From Anaerolinea sp. (GTDB taxonomy: Bacteria > Chloroflexota > Dehalococcoidia > Tepidiformales > Tepidiformaceae): 64,000 bases of DNA. A model generated the notes under the pieces. The model worked only from the letters and a program-made list of their open reading frames with translations, searched no databases and was not told where the DNA came from. The stretch spans positions 1-64,000 of the forward strand of contig PNKC01000007.1 of NCBI GenBank assembly GCA_013822275.1, read 5' to 3'. The position numbers and the translations under genes are program-made. Of the stretch, positions 56,337 to 64,000 are shown one piece after another (the first letter of the stretch is position 1; every line of letters begins with the position of its first letter).

Positions 56337-56675
56337 ATGGCCACCGTCCACGATCCTGAAGTCAGCACCTTCCAGCGCCGGCCCGCCTATCGCTACATCC
56401 GGGCGAGCGACCCTCTGCCCAGCACCAGCGACGCGATCGACGACCCGTCGCCCATCGCACGCGTGAAGCTCTTCGACCCCGGCAGCAGCTGGACCTGGTA
56501 CATCGCCGGCTACGACCCGGAGACCCGCATCGCCTGGGGCCTGGTCGATGGCTTCGAACAGGAGTACGGCAGCATCGACATGGCCGAGCTCGTCGCCGTC
56601 CGCGGCCGGTTCGGGCTCCCCATCGAACGCGACCTCCACTGGGCGCCGCGTCCGCTCGCGGAGTGCCTCCGGTGA
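56337..56675 (+). CDS. DUF2958-domain protein
   Basis: VKLFDPGSSWTWYIAGYDPETRIAWGLVDGFEQEYGSIDMAELVAVRGRFGLPIERDLHWAPRPLAE. Confidence 0.8.
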   Translation: MATVHDPEVSTFQRRPAYRYIRASDPLPSTSDAIDDPSPIARVKLFDPGSSWTWYIAGYDPETRIAWGLVDGFEQEYGSIDMAELVAVRGRFGLPIERDLHWAPRPLAECLR

Positions 56676-57154
56676 GTCCCTACCCGGACGGCGAGTCCGC
56701 CATCTTCCACTGCACACGGCCAGGAGCGGGCGAGACCGCTTGCCCCTGGCTCGGCTTCCCGGTCGAATCGGACCGCTGCCCGGTGCATCCCACCCGTGGC
56801 CCGCATCGTTTCGAGCCGCTCAACTTCGACGCCTTCAGCTTCGAACCGCTCTGGACCTATGCAGGCGCCTGTGGCCTCTGGCTCCAGCCCTCGGAGTTCA
56901 TGGCGATGGGCTGCCGGGCGCGCTTCATCGACGGCGTCCCGGCCGTCATCTTCGCCTACAAGCACTGCGACACGAGGAACTACCTCCACATCGATGGTCA
57001 TGGCCTCTCAGCCTGGACCACTGGCGCGCACCCCGAGCCGGTGGCGGCCTACCGTGCCGTCCAGCACGCGACCGGCGTGGATCATCGTCACGGCGACGGC
57101 TGTCTCAACGGCTCCCGCATCGTGACCCTCAACCGCCGCCGGAAGGCCGGGTAG
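56672..57154 (+). CDS. Hypothetical protein
   Basis: GTGA overlap with DUF2958 gene. Confidence 0.5.
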   Translation: MSPYPDGESAIFHCTRPGAGETACPWLGFPVESDRCPVHPTRGPHRFEPLNFDAFSFEPLWTYAGACGLWLQPSEFMAMGCRARFIDGVPAVIFAYKHCDTRNYLHIDGHGLSAWTTGAHPEPVAAYRAVQHATGVDHRHGDGCLNGSRIVTLNRRRKAG

Positions 57155-57156
57155 CG

Positions 57157-57414
57157 ATGAGCTCCACGGATCCCGACCGCCGCAACATCGACGCCGCCAG
57201 GGAAGCGGCCCTTCTCTTCCGGGAAGTGACGGCCCTTGGCGACGACCCACGGCCAGAGATGGCGTGGACGGAGACGCTCGCCGACCTCCTCGCCGCTCTC
57301 CACCATCTTGCCGACCACGAGATTGGGCCAGACGGCTTCGAGGTCTGCCTCCGCCGGGCGGAGTTCAACTACGCCTACGAGGCGCCGCGGGACAAGGCCG
57401 GAGACGGGCCATGA
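57157..57414 (+). CDS. Hypothetical protein
   Basis: Operonic ORF with ATGA overlap to next gene. Confidence 0.5.
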   Translation: MSSTDPDRRNIDAAREAALLFREVTALGDDPRPEMAWTETLADLLAALHHLADHEIGPDGFEVCLRRAEFNYAYEAPRDKAGDGP

Positions 57415-57659
57415 CCGCCCCGATCCTCTATCTCGTCCCGCATGGCGAGGACGGTCACTTCGAGTCGCGCGCCTGCGCGGACTGCCGCGAGTTCCTGGAC
57501 GAGCTCGCCCGGCTCGACCGCCAGATGCTCGAACTCTGTGCCTGCGGCCTCGCCGAGGTCGTGAGCACCGACCATCGCGGTGAGCGCAGCTACCGCCTGA
57601 CGTCCAGTGGCCTTGAGTGGATCGAGGCCCAGAAGATCCGGCGCGGCTCTGACCGCTAA
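57411..57659 (+). CDS. Hypothetical protein
   Basis: ATGA overlap with upstream ORF. Confidence 0.5.
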   Translation: MTAPILYLVPHGEDGHFESRACADCREFLDELARLDRQMLELCACGLAEVVSTDHRGERSYRLTSSGLEWIEAQKIRRGSDR

Positions 57660-57725
57660 TCGCGCCTCGGGGGAGCGGGTGGGCCCATTGGCAGCACCCG
57701 CTCTCTTGCTCACGGCGAGGACCCG

Positions 57726-58406
57726 ATGAGCCAGCAGCTCTCGCTCTTCGCGAGCGAAGGCGCGTTGCCCGTTCCTGGGTGGCGCGGCAAGACACCTCCG
57801 GAGATGGCTGACGCCGCTCCGGATCGCTATCACCTCAACCTCGACGGCGAAGAACCGGTCTACGAGCCGTTCGACGGAGACCGCGAGTCCACGGACGAAG
57901 AGGCGGACGAGGGCCTCACCGCGGACCAACGGCGATACACGCCGCGCGAGTGGGCGCCTTATTGCGCCGACACCATTGCCCTCAAGGGCACGATCCGGAA
58001 GCCCGCGGCGCGCCTCGGTGCACTCTGGGTCTGTACCGGTTCGAGTGGCCGGGCGACGGACCGTGGCGAACGCAACGCCCACGTCTATCGGGTCGTCCTG
58101 CTGGCGGAGTACGTCAGCCCGCACCCGGACCTACCGCTCGGCTACCGGGAGCACGCAGCCCTCCCGGCGGAGCATCCGTTCCGCTGGGGCTACGAAGGGA
58201 TGCTCGTCGCCTGGCAGCGGAAGCCGCATGTCCTCACCGATGAGCACGCGGTCTTCAGCCACCCGTACATCCCGGACCCGGATGGCCATGGCTACTTGCC
58301 CGACCCCGAGTGGCATCCCAGGGACGAAGACGCCGTCCGCACGGAGCGCAACGCGTGGCGGAACGACCCCACCGCGTGGCAACCAACAAGGAGGTTGATC
58401 GGATGA
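57726..58406 (+). CDS. Hypothetical protein
   Basis: Operonic ORF, starts MSQQLSLFASEG. Confidence 0.55.
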   Translation: MSQQLSLFASEGALPVPGWRGKTPPEMADAAPDRYHLNLDGEEPVYEPFDGDRESTDEEADEGLTADQRRYTPREWAPYCADTIALKGTIRKPAARLGALWVCTGSSGRATDRGERNAHVYRVVLLAEYVSPHPDLPLGYREHAALPAEHPFRWGYEGMLVAWQRKPHVLTDEHAVFSHPYIPDPDGHGYLPDPEWHPRDEDAVRTERNAWRNDPTAWQPTRRLIG

Positions 58407-58669
58407 ACGACCACGAGATCTTGCGACGTGCCGCCCAGGCGGTCGTCCGCGCTGCTGACTACGAAGCCAGCTTCTACGACGCCCAGTCCCCAGTTGAGGA
58501 CTGGGCGCTTGACGCGCTCCAGGCTGCTGTGAGCGGCGACATCGCCAAAGCGACGACCCTCCTGGACCGCTACGAGAACGCGGAGTGGGAGGAGCGCCGC
58601 GCCTATGCCTTCTCAGACGAGTGGGACGGCCGGTTCTGTACGACTGTCCGCGCTGCCAACGACCGCTGA
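58403..58669 (+). CDS. Hypothetical protein
   Basis: ATGA overlap with upstream ORF. Confidence 0.5.
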   Translation: MNDHEILRRAAQAVVRAADYEASFYDAQSPVEDWALDALQAAVSGDIAKATTLLDRYENAEWEERRAYAFSDEWDGRFCTTVRAANDR

Positions 58670-58836
58670 CCGAGGATGGCCAGCTGCGGTACTGCGACCG
58701 CTGTGCCTACGAACCGCCAGAGAGTGCGGCTCTGCCCGTTACGCCGCCTGCCGGGGACGGAGGCGACAACGAAGCCCCGGCGCAGACCGTCCGCCCGGCG
58801 AAGGGCATGGCTGTGGCCATGAAAGGAGACCAGTGA
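58621..58836 (+). CDS. Small zinc-ribbon-like protein
   Basis: LYDCPRCQRPLTEDGQLRYCDRCAYEPP (paired CxxC); start uncertain. Confidence 0.4.
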   Translation: MGRPVLYDCPRCQRPLTEDGQLRYCDRCAYEPPESAALPVTPPAGDGGDNEAPAQTVRPAKGMAVAMKGDQ

Positions 58837-59423
58837 TGGAACTGCTCACGATCCGTGCCGGCGGCTTCAGCGCAACGGTCGATGGGTATGCCCGCAGCGA
58901 CGACGAACTCTGGTTCGTCTCGATGCTCGGACACCAGCAGGCAGTCCGCGCGATCTGGGCCCGGCTCGTCAAGGGCGAGGCAGCCTACCTGAGCGAGACG
59001 GAGTTGGGCGGCGAACCCGTCCCTCTCGCCCATGAAGCCTGGGGCACCTGGCGCTTCTCGGGCATGCGGCTGCCCTCGGGCTCCGCCTACCACGGGATGC
59101 TCGTGCCGGAGGTCGCCGCCTACGCGGCCGACCGGCGCGACTTCCTCCTCCTCGGGCGACAACCTGACGAGGAAGCGCACCTCCACTACCGCTTCCTCAA
59201 CCGCCGCCTCGACTTGCCACTGCACCCCTCGTGGGCGCAATGGCTCTGGCGGCGCGGTGTCGAGAACGGGGAGATCGAGGAGCTGGTCTCGGTCGGACTG
59301 CGCGCCTTCCGCTGCCGGCCCGAACCGGACGCGCTCCGGGAAGACATCGGTGATGCCGTCCGGCGGCACCTCCTTGCTGTCGACGCAAGTGACGCCGACG
59401 ACATCGAGCTGAAGGCAGCGTAG
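58836..59423 (+). CDS. Hypothetical protein
   Basis: ATG overlapping upstream stop; same operon. Confidence 0.55.
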   Translation: MELLTIRAGGFSATVDGYARSDDELWFVSMLGHQQAVRAIWARLVKGEAAYLSETELGGEPVPLAHEAWGTWRFSGMRLPSGSAYHGMLVPEVAAYAADRRDFLLLGRQPDEEAHLHYRFLNRRLDLPLHPSWAQWLWRRGVENGEIEELVSVGLRAFRCRPEPDALREDIGDAVRRHLLAVDASDADDIELKAA

Positions 59424-59426
59424 CCC

Positions 59427-60482
59427 GTGGCCCGGCTCGAAGGTATCGCGAAGGCGGAGTACTACCCCACTCCGCCTTCGGTCATCGAACGCGTGGCGGC
59501 GCTCGTCCGCCTCGCCCAACCATCATCCCATCGCAGCGTCGCCCGCCTGCTCGACCCATGCTCCGGACCAGGCTCTGCGCTACGGCAGTTCCGGGACGCC
59601 ATTGGCGGAGGCGAGACCTATGGCATCGAGATCGAGCAGCATCGCGCGGAGGAGGCGCGCGTGACGCTCGACCATCTCCTCTCCGGCAGCGCCTTCGCCG
59701 TCCGGCTCGGCCACGAAGCCTTCTCCTGCCTCTGGCTCAACCCGCCCTACGACCAGGACGAGGGCGGCAAGCGGCTGGAGCACAGCTTTCTCACGACCAT
59801 GACGCGCACCCTCGCCCCGGGCGGGCTGCTCGTCTACATCGTCACGCAGGCGCGTCTCGCCGCCTCGGCCCGCTACCTCGCGGCGCACTTCGCTCGTATG
59901 CAGTGCTACCGCTTCCACGATCCGGAGTACGGCGCCTTCAAGCAGTGCGTTCTCCTGGGTATCAAACGCGAAGGTCCGGCAATCGCCGCCGGGGCGAAGG
60001 TCCAGGTCGAGGCCTGGGCGGCCGAGCCACTTGCGGAGCTGCCGGAGCCGGGCTCCGTCCCTGCGGCATTCGATGTGCTTCTTCTCGCCGCAGGTCCGGT
60101 GACCTTCGCCTCACAGTTCTTCGAGCCGGAGACGGCCGCAGCCGAGGCACGCGAACGCGGGCTGTGGGCGAACCCCGTTCTCGTCGAGCGGTTCTGGCCG
60201 GCCGAGGACCGGTCCGTCAGGCCACTCATGCCGCTTCGTCGCGGCCACCTCGCGGTGCTCATCGCTGCGGGCTTCCTCAACAACATCCTCCTCGAGGACG
60301 GCTCTTGGCGCGTTCTCGTCAAAGGCCGGGTCACGAAGGTGAGCCGGCCAGTCGAGTCCGCCGACCCGGACGTCGAGGTCGAACGCGAGTTTCTCCGCAC
60401 CTCGGTGGTCATGCTCGACCTGGCCACGGGATGTTTCGACGACATCGCACACGGCGGCCCCTCGTCGGAGGACGTGTCCTGA
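59427..60482 (+). CDS. DUF6094-like / N6-adenine-type SAM-dependent methyltransferase
   Basis: YYPTPPSVIERVA, LLDPCSGPGSALRQF, CLWLNPPYDQDEGGKRLEHSFL. Confidence 0.75.
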   Translation: MARLEGIAKAEYYPTPPSVIERVAALVRLAQPSSHRSVARLLDPCSGPGSALRQFRDAIGGGETYGIEIEQHRAEEARVTLDHLLSGSAFAVRLGHEAFSCLWLNPPYDQDEGGKRLEHSFLTTMTRTLAPGGLLVYIVTQARLAASARYLAAHFARMQCYRFHDPEYGAFKQCVLLGIKREGPAIAAGAKVQVEAWAAEPLAELPEPGSVPAAFDVLLLAAGPVTFASQFFEPETAAAEARERGLWANPVLVERFWPAEDRSVRPLMPLRRGHLAVLIAAGFLNNILLEDGSWRVLVKGRVTKVSRPVESADPDVEVEREFLRTSVVMLDLATGCFDDIAHGGPSSEDVS

Positions 60483-62665
60483 ACCTCGCCGAGTTCATCG
60501 AGACCTTCCAAGGCGCGATCACCGACGCCGTTGTGAAGGCCTATCCACCCATCTACTCCGCTCGCAACCGCGAGGAGTGGGACTTCGACCTGCGGCGCCT
60601 TGGACGCCGCCCAATGGGTGCGCAAGCAGATGCGATCCGTGCCTGCGCGCTCTCCCTCCAGCGTCATCGCGCCACCAACCTGGTCGGCGAGATGGGCACT
60701 GGCAAGACAACCATCGGCGCGGCGGCTGCAATGCTCGCCGGCTTCGAACGCGTCCTCGTCCTCTGTCCGCCGCACCTGGTGCGGAAGTGGCAGCGGGAGG
60801 TGAAGGCGACCGTCCCGAGTGCTGGCGCTGTCATCGTCCGCAGTATCACCGACCTCGAACGGGTGCGGGGGGCGGGCGGCTGGCCGCTGTTTGTCATCCT
60901 TTCGCGTGAGCAGGCGAAGCTTTCCTATCGTTGGAAGCCGGCCACGCTCTCCCGGCACGTCGTGTTGGGGCGTGAGCTGGCTCGGGACGAGGACGGGTTA
61001 CCAGCCCGGCGCGTCTGCTGCCCGTCCTGTTTCTCCGCCGTTCTGGACGAGGAGGGCCTGCCGCTGGAGGAGGCGGACCTCGCCCGAAAGAAGCGGACGT
61101 GTGAGCGGTGCAAGAGCCCGCTCTGGCAGGCTGACTGTCACGGTCCCCGCCGCTTTCCGCTGGCCGACTACATCGCCCGGCGCATGCCCGGGTTCTTCGA
61201 CCTGTTGCTCATCGACGAGCAGCACGAGTACAAGGCTCGCGGCTCTGCCCAGGGGCTCGCCGCAGGGACGCTCGCCGAGGCCTGCGGAGCGGTCCTCACG
61301 CTCACGGGGACGCTCATGGGCGGCTACGCATCGACACTCTTCTATCTTCTCTGGCGGTTCTCACCGGGAGTGCGGGAGGAGTTCCGCTACAACGACGAGC
61401 CTAAGTGGGTGTCCCGCTATGGCATCGTCGAACGGATCACGCGCCGGAACGGCGACGACGACGCCTACGAGGATGGGCGATCGAGCCGCCGGCGGAGCTA
61501 CCGCACCCGCGTCGTGGAGAAGCCGGGAGTCTCACCCGCCGTCCTCTTCCATCTCATCGGCAACACCGCTTTCCTCCGCCTCGCCGATGTTGCCGCGGGT
61601 CTTCCTGAGTACCAGGAGGAAGTCCACCTCATCGGGCTGGAGACCGGCTCACCTGACGAGCCATCGCAGTCCTCCTACTACCAGCGGCTGGCCGGCGAAC
61701 TCGAGGCTGCCGTCCGCCAGGCGCTCGCGTCAGGCTCGAAGCGGCTGCTTGGCACGTACCTGCAGGCGCTGCTCGCGTACCCCGACGCCTGCACGAAAGG
61801 AGAGCAGGTCATCGACCCGGGCAGCAGCGAGGTCATCGCGGCCGTCCCGCCGCTGCCAGAAGACCGCCGGTATCCAAAGGAACAGGCGCTGCTCGACCTC
61901 GTCGAGGCTGAGCGGCGCCTTGGCCGGAGGGTGCTCGTCTACATCACCCATACTGCCAGCCGCGACATCTCGACACGGCTGGAGTCGGTGCTCGAGGCGG
62001 CCGGCCATCGCGTGGCGAGCCTGAAGGCGGACACCGTCCCTCCCGACCGCCGGGAGGAGTGGGTCGCCCGCAAGGTGAAGGAGGGCATCGACGTCCTCCT
62101 TGTCCATCCTCGCCTCGTCCAGACCGGGCTCGACCTCATCGACTTTCCGACCATTGTCTGGCACGAGGTCGAGTACTCCGTCTACACGATGCGCCAGGCA
62201 AGCCGTCGCTCCTGGCGCATCGGCCAACGCCTCCCGGTCCGCGTCATCTACTTCGCCTACCGGGGCACGCTCCAGGCCAAAGCGCTCACCCTTGTTGCGA
62301 AGAAGCTCCAGGCTTCTCTCGCGGTCGAGGGCGAGCTTAGCGAAGACGGCCTTGCCAGCTTCGGGGACGACGGCGAAGACCTGCTCCTCGCCCTCGCCCG
62401 CAGTCTCACCGGCCAGGTCGAGGCGAACGACGAGTCGCTGGAGGGGTTGTTCGCTGGGCTACGAGAGTCCACGCGGGAAATGGAGGCCAGCCTCGGCGAC
62501 GCCGCTGACCAGGAGCACGTGACCTCCCTGTTCCCGGCCGGCTCTGCAGAGCGAACATTGGAGGTCGTCGTGCCATCGGCCATACGGGCGGAACAAAGCG
62601 TTGTGAGAAGGGAGGCCCCGCCCACACAAGCTGCCGTTGGAGGTAAGCAGCTCAGGTTGCTTTAA
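60479..62665 (+). CDS. SNF2/SF2 helicase with zinc-binding insertion (start codon uncertain)
   Basis: NLVGEMGTGKTTIGAAAAML, CCPSCFSAVLDEEG...CERCKSPLW, LLIDEQHEYKA, WHEVEYSVYTMRQASRRSWRIGQRLPVRVIYFAY. Confidence 0.8.
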   Translation: MNLAEFIETFQGAITDAVVKAYPPIYSARNREEWDFDLRRLGRRPMGAQADAIRACALSLQRHRATNLVGEMGTGKTTIGAAAAMLAGFERVLVLCPPHLVRKWQREVKATVPSAGAVIVRSITDLERVRGAGGWPLFVILSREQAKLSYRWKPATLSRHVVLGRELARDEDGLPARRVCCPSCFSAVLDEEGLPLEEADLARKKRTCERCKSPLWQADCHGPRRFPLADYIARRMPGFFDLLLIDEQHEYKARGSAQGLAAGTLAEACGAVLTLTGTLMGGYASTLFYLLWRFSPGVREEFRYNDEPKWVSRYGIVERITRRNGDDDAYEDGRSSRRRSYRTRVVEKPGVSPAVLFHLIGNTAFLRLADVAAGLPEYQEEVHLIGLETGSPDEPSQSSYYQRLAGELEAAVRQALASGSKRLLGTYLQALLAYPDACTKGEQVIDPGSSEVIAAVPPLPEDRRYPKEQALLDLVEAERRLGRRVLVYITHTASRDISTRLESVLEAAGHRVASLKADTVPPDRREEWVARKVKEGIDVLLVHPRLVQTGLDLIDFPTIVWHEVEYSVYTMRQASRRSWRIGQRLPVRVIYFAYRGTLQAKALTLVAKKLQASLAVEGELSEDGLASFGDDGEDLLLALARSLTGQVEANDESLEGLFAGLRESTREMEASLGDAADQEHVTSLFPAGSAERTLEVVVPSAIRAEQSVVRREAPPTQAAVGGKQLRLL

Positions 62666-62670
62666 GCAAG

Positions 62671-62697
62671 CGTAGGGAGGAGCCGCTCCTCCCTACG
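62671..62697. other. 12-bp perfect stem hairpin after helicase gene (possible terminator)
   Basis: cgtagggaggag-ccg-ctcctccctacg; T6 run ~15 nt downstream at 62713. Confidence 0.5.
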
Positions 62698-62830
62698 TGC
62701 TGACCGAAGTCCTTTTTTGTGCCTGAAGAACGGCGAGCGGAAGCCAGAGATAGACCGAGCAATCCAATCCACCAGTCCGCCGGAACTTCTCGTTTGGGCG
62801 ACCAAGTGATATACTCGCACAAACGTTCGC

Positions 62831-62852
62831 CTCAAACGCTTAAGCGTTTGAG
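62831..62852. promoter_or_regulatory. 22-bp perfect palindrome, probable operator
   Basis: ctcaaacgcttaagcgtttgag; between tatact (62810) and the DUF2188 start (62867). Confidence 0.7.
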
Positions 62853-62866
62853 CAGGAGACGTCACG

Positions 62867-63109
62867 ATGGCACGAAACCAGCGACACGTAGTCCCGAGCG
62901 GCGACGGATGGGCCGTGAAGGCTCCGGGCGCCAAGCGCGCAAGCTCAACGCACGACACTCAGGCCGATGCCGAACGACGCGCGAAGGAGATCCTGGGAAA
63001 CAGCGGCGGCGGTGAAGCCGTGATCCACGGCCGCGATGGCCGCATTCGCGATTCCGATACCGTCGCGCCAGCAAACGACCCGAACCCGCCGATCGATACG
63101 AGGCACTAG
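62867..63109 (+). CDS. DUF2188-domain protein
   Basis: RHVVPSGDGWAVKAPGAKRASSTHDTQADAERRAKEILGNSGGGEAVIHGRDGRIRDSDTV. Confidence 0.8.
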   Translation: MARNQRHVVPSGDGWAVKAPGAKRASSTHDTQADAERRAKEILGNSGGGEAVIHGRDGRIRDSDTVAPANDPNPPIDTRH

Positions 63110-63132
63110 GTACGGCCCGGACGGAGGGCGAC

Positions 63133-64000
63133 GTGACAGGATTCTTTTCGGTCTCGCTCAAGCACTTCCGCCTGATGGGAGATCCACAGCCGCAGTGGCG
63201 AAGACCTCAGCTTGGGGCTTTGACCGCCATGGTTGCTCACTGGAGCCTGAACGACGCGGACCCTTGTGTCCTGTCAATCCCTACGGGCTCGGGCAAGACT
63301 GCCATTGCACTTGCCGCGCCGTTCCTTCGGCAAGAGCCCCCCAAGCGTGTCCTCGTTGTCGCCCCTAGCGTCGCTGTCCGCGAGCAACTCGTGAAGCAGT
63401 TCGAGTCGCAAGCGATTCTCCAACAAATCGGCGCCCTATCTGTTCTGGCTGACCAAGACGACGGGATCCCGGTGCCGAGCGTAGGCGAGTTGAGTGGGCT
63501 TCCTGACTCGTGGGAGAGTCTCCTTGACTACGATGTGGTTGTGGCTCTACCAAACTCAATCAGTCCGATGCACTTCGACGAAGCGCACCAGCCACCTCTT
63601 GACCTGTTCGACATGATAGTCATCGATGAGGCGCATCACGCGCCCGCAGACACATGGAAAGCGATCTTGGACCATTTTGGCCACGTTCCATCCGTGCTCC
63701 TAACTGCGACTCCGATCCGACGTGACCGCAAGCGCATTCCTGGGCGTCTTGTTTACCACTATCCCGTGCGGCGAGCATTGGCCGAAGGCATCTTCCAACC
63801 AGTTGAGGCTCGGCTGCTCCCGATGCCCGCGACGCAGACGCGCGCGAACTCGGATGCACTAATCGCGGATGAAGTCCTTCGTATCTTCCATTCGGAAGCT
63901 CATGGCAACAGCACACTCATGATTCGAGCTGGTTCAATTCAAAGACTCCAGGAGCTAAGTGCTATCTACGAAACTAAGGGGCTAGCCTTGGAGCGACTAC
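63133..64000 (+). CDS. SF2 DEAD/DEAH helicase, 3' truncated by window edge
   Basis: Uninterrupted GTG-started frame to window end: SIPTGSGKTAIALAAPFL, DMIVIDEAHHAPADTW, VLLTATPIRRD. Confidence 0.75.
   Translation, partial: MTGFFSVSLKHFRLMGDPQPQWRRPQLGALTAMVAHWSLNDADPCVLSIPTGSGKTAIALAAPFLRQEPPKRVLVVAPSVAVREQLVKQFESQAILQQIGALSVLADQDDGIPVPSVGELSGLPDSWESLLDYDVVVALPNSISPMHFDEAHQPPLDLFDMIVIDEAHHAPADTWKAILDHFGHVPSVLLTATPIRRDRKRIPGRLVYHYPVRRALAEGIFQPVEARLLPMPATQTRANSDALIADEVLRIFHSEAHGNSTLMIRAGSIQRLQELSAIYETKGLALERL

Noticed and set aside
59558-60478. N-terminal part of the 1035-aa ORF before the helicase
   Set aside because: Overlaps the DUF6094-like MTase in another frame and is Arg-rich non-protein-like; the helicase likely begins near 60479
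1-64000. CRISPR arrays and rRNA/tRNA genes
   Set aside because: No regularly spaced direct repeats or recognisable structural RNA genes other than the B12 riboswitch were seen by eye; a scan with dedicated tools would be needed to exclude them fully

Overview
High-GC bacterial window, probably from a Chloroflexota-like genome (inferred from overall character only). It alternates core operons with accessory DNA. (1) 1-12.1 kb, minus strand: a translationally coupled three-gene cassette of a DISARM/Druantia-superfamily helicase carrying DUF1998-type Zn modules and a putative C-terminal nuclease, a DrmD-like SNF2 helicase, and an Eco57I/DrmMI-like N6-adenine methyltransferase whose 3' end contains a G9 tract and a repeated, frame-disrupted motif. 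(2) 12.3-23.5 kb, minus strand: a Tad/Flp pilus locus led by a LysM-BTAD regulator. (3) 23.7-35.4 kb: an accessory island with XRE + ImmA/IrrE, DUF3892, a coupled HerA-SbcD/Mre11-SbcC/Rad50-NurA operon, a TPR/beta-propeller protein with an internal J-domain, and a DnaQ-BRCT protein. (4) 35.8-47.4 kb, minus strand: a 12-gene cobalamin uptake and late-biosynthesis operon with an upstream B12 riboswitch and attenuator, bracketed by direct copies of AbiE-type sequence. (5) 47.4-50.5 kb: decayed genes plus an apparently intact AbiEi/AbiEii module. (6) 51.2-64 kb, plus strand: a plasmid/ICE-like module (CHC2-Toprim primase, Rad52, RadC/JAB, DUF2958, DUF6094-like methyltransferase, SNF2 helicase), then a 22-bp perfect palindrome, DUF2188 and an SF2 helicase running off the right edge. 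The best candidates for new biology are the compact MTase/SNF2/large-helicase cassette and the HerA-Mre11-Rad50-NurA island with its J-domain propeller protein. All family calls come from motifs read by eye; no database search was run.
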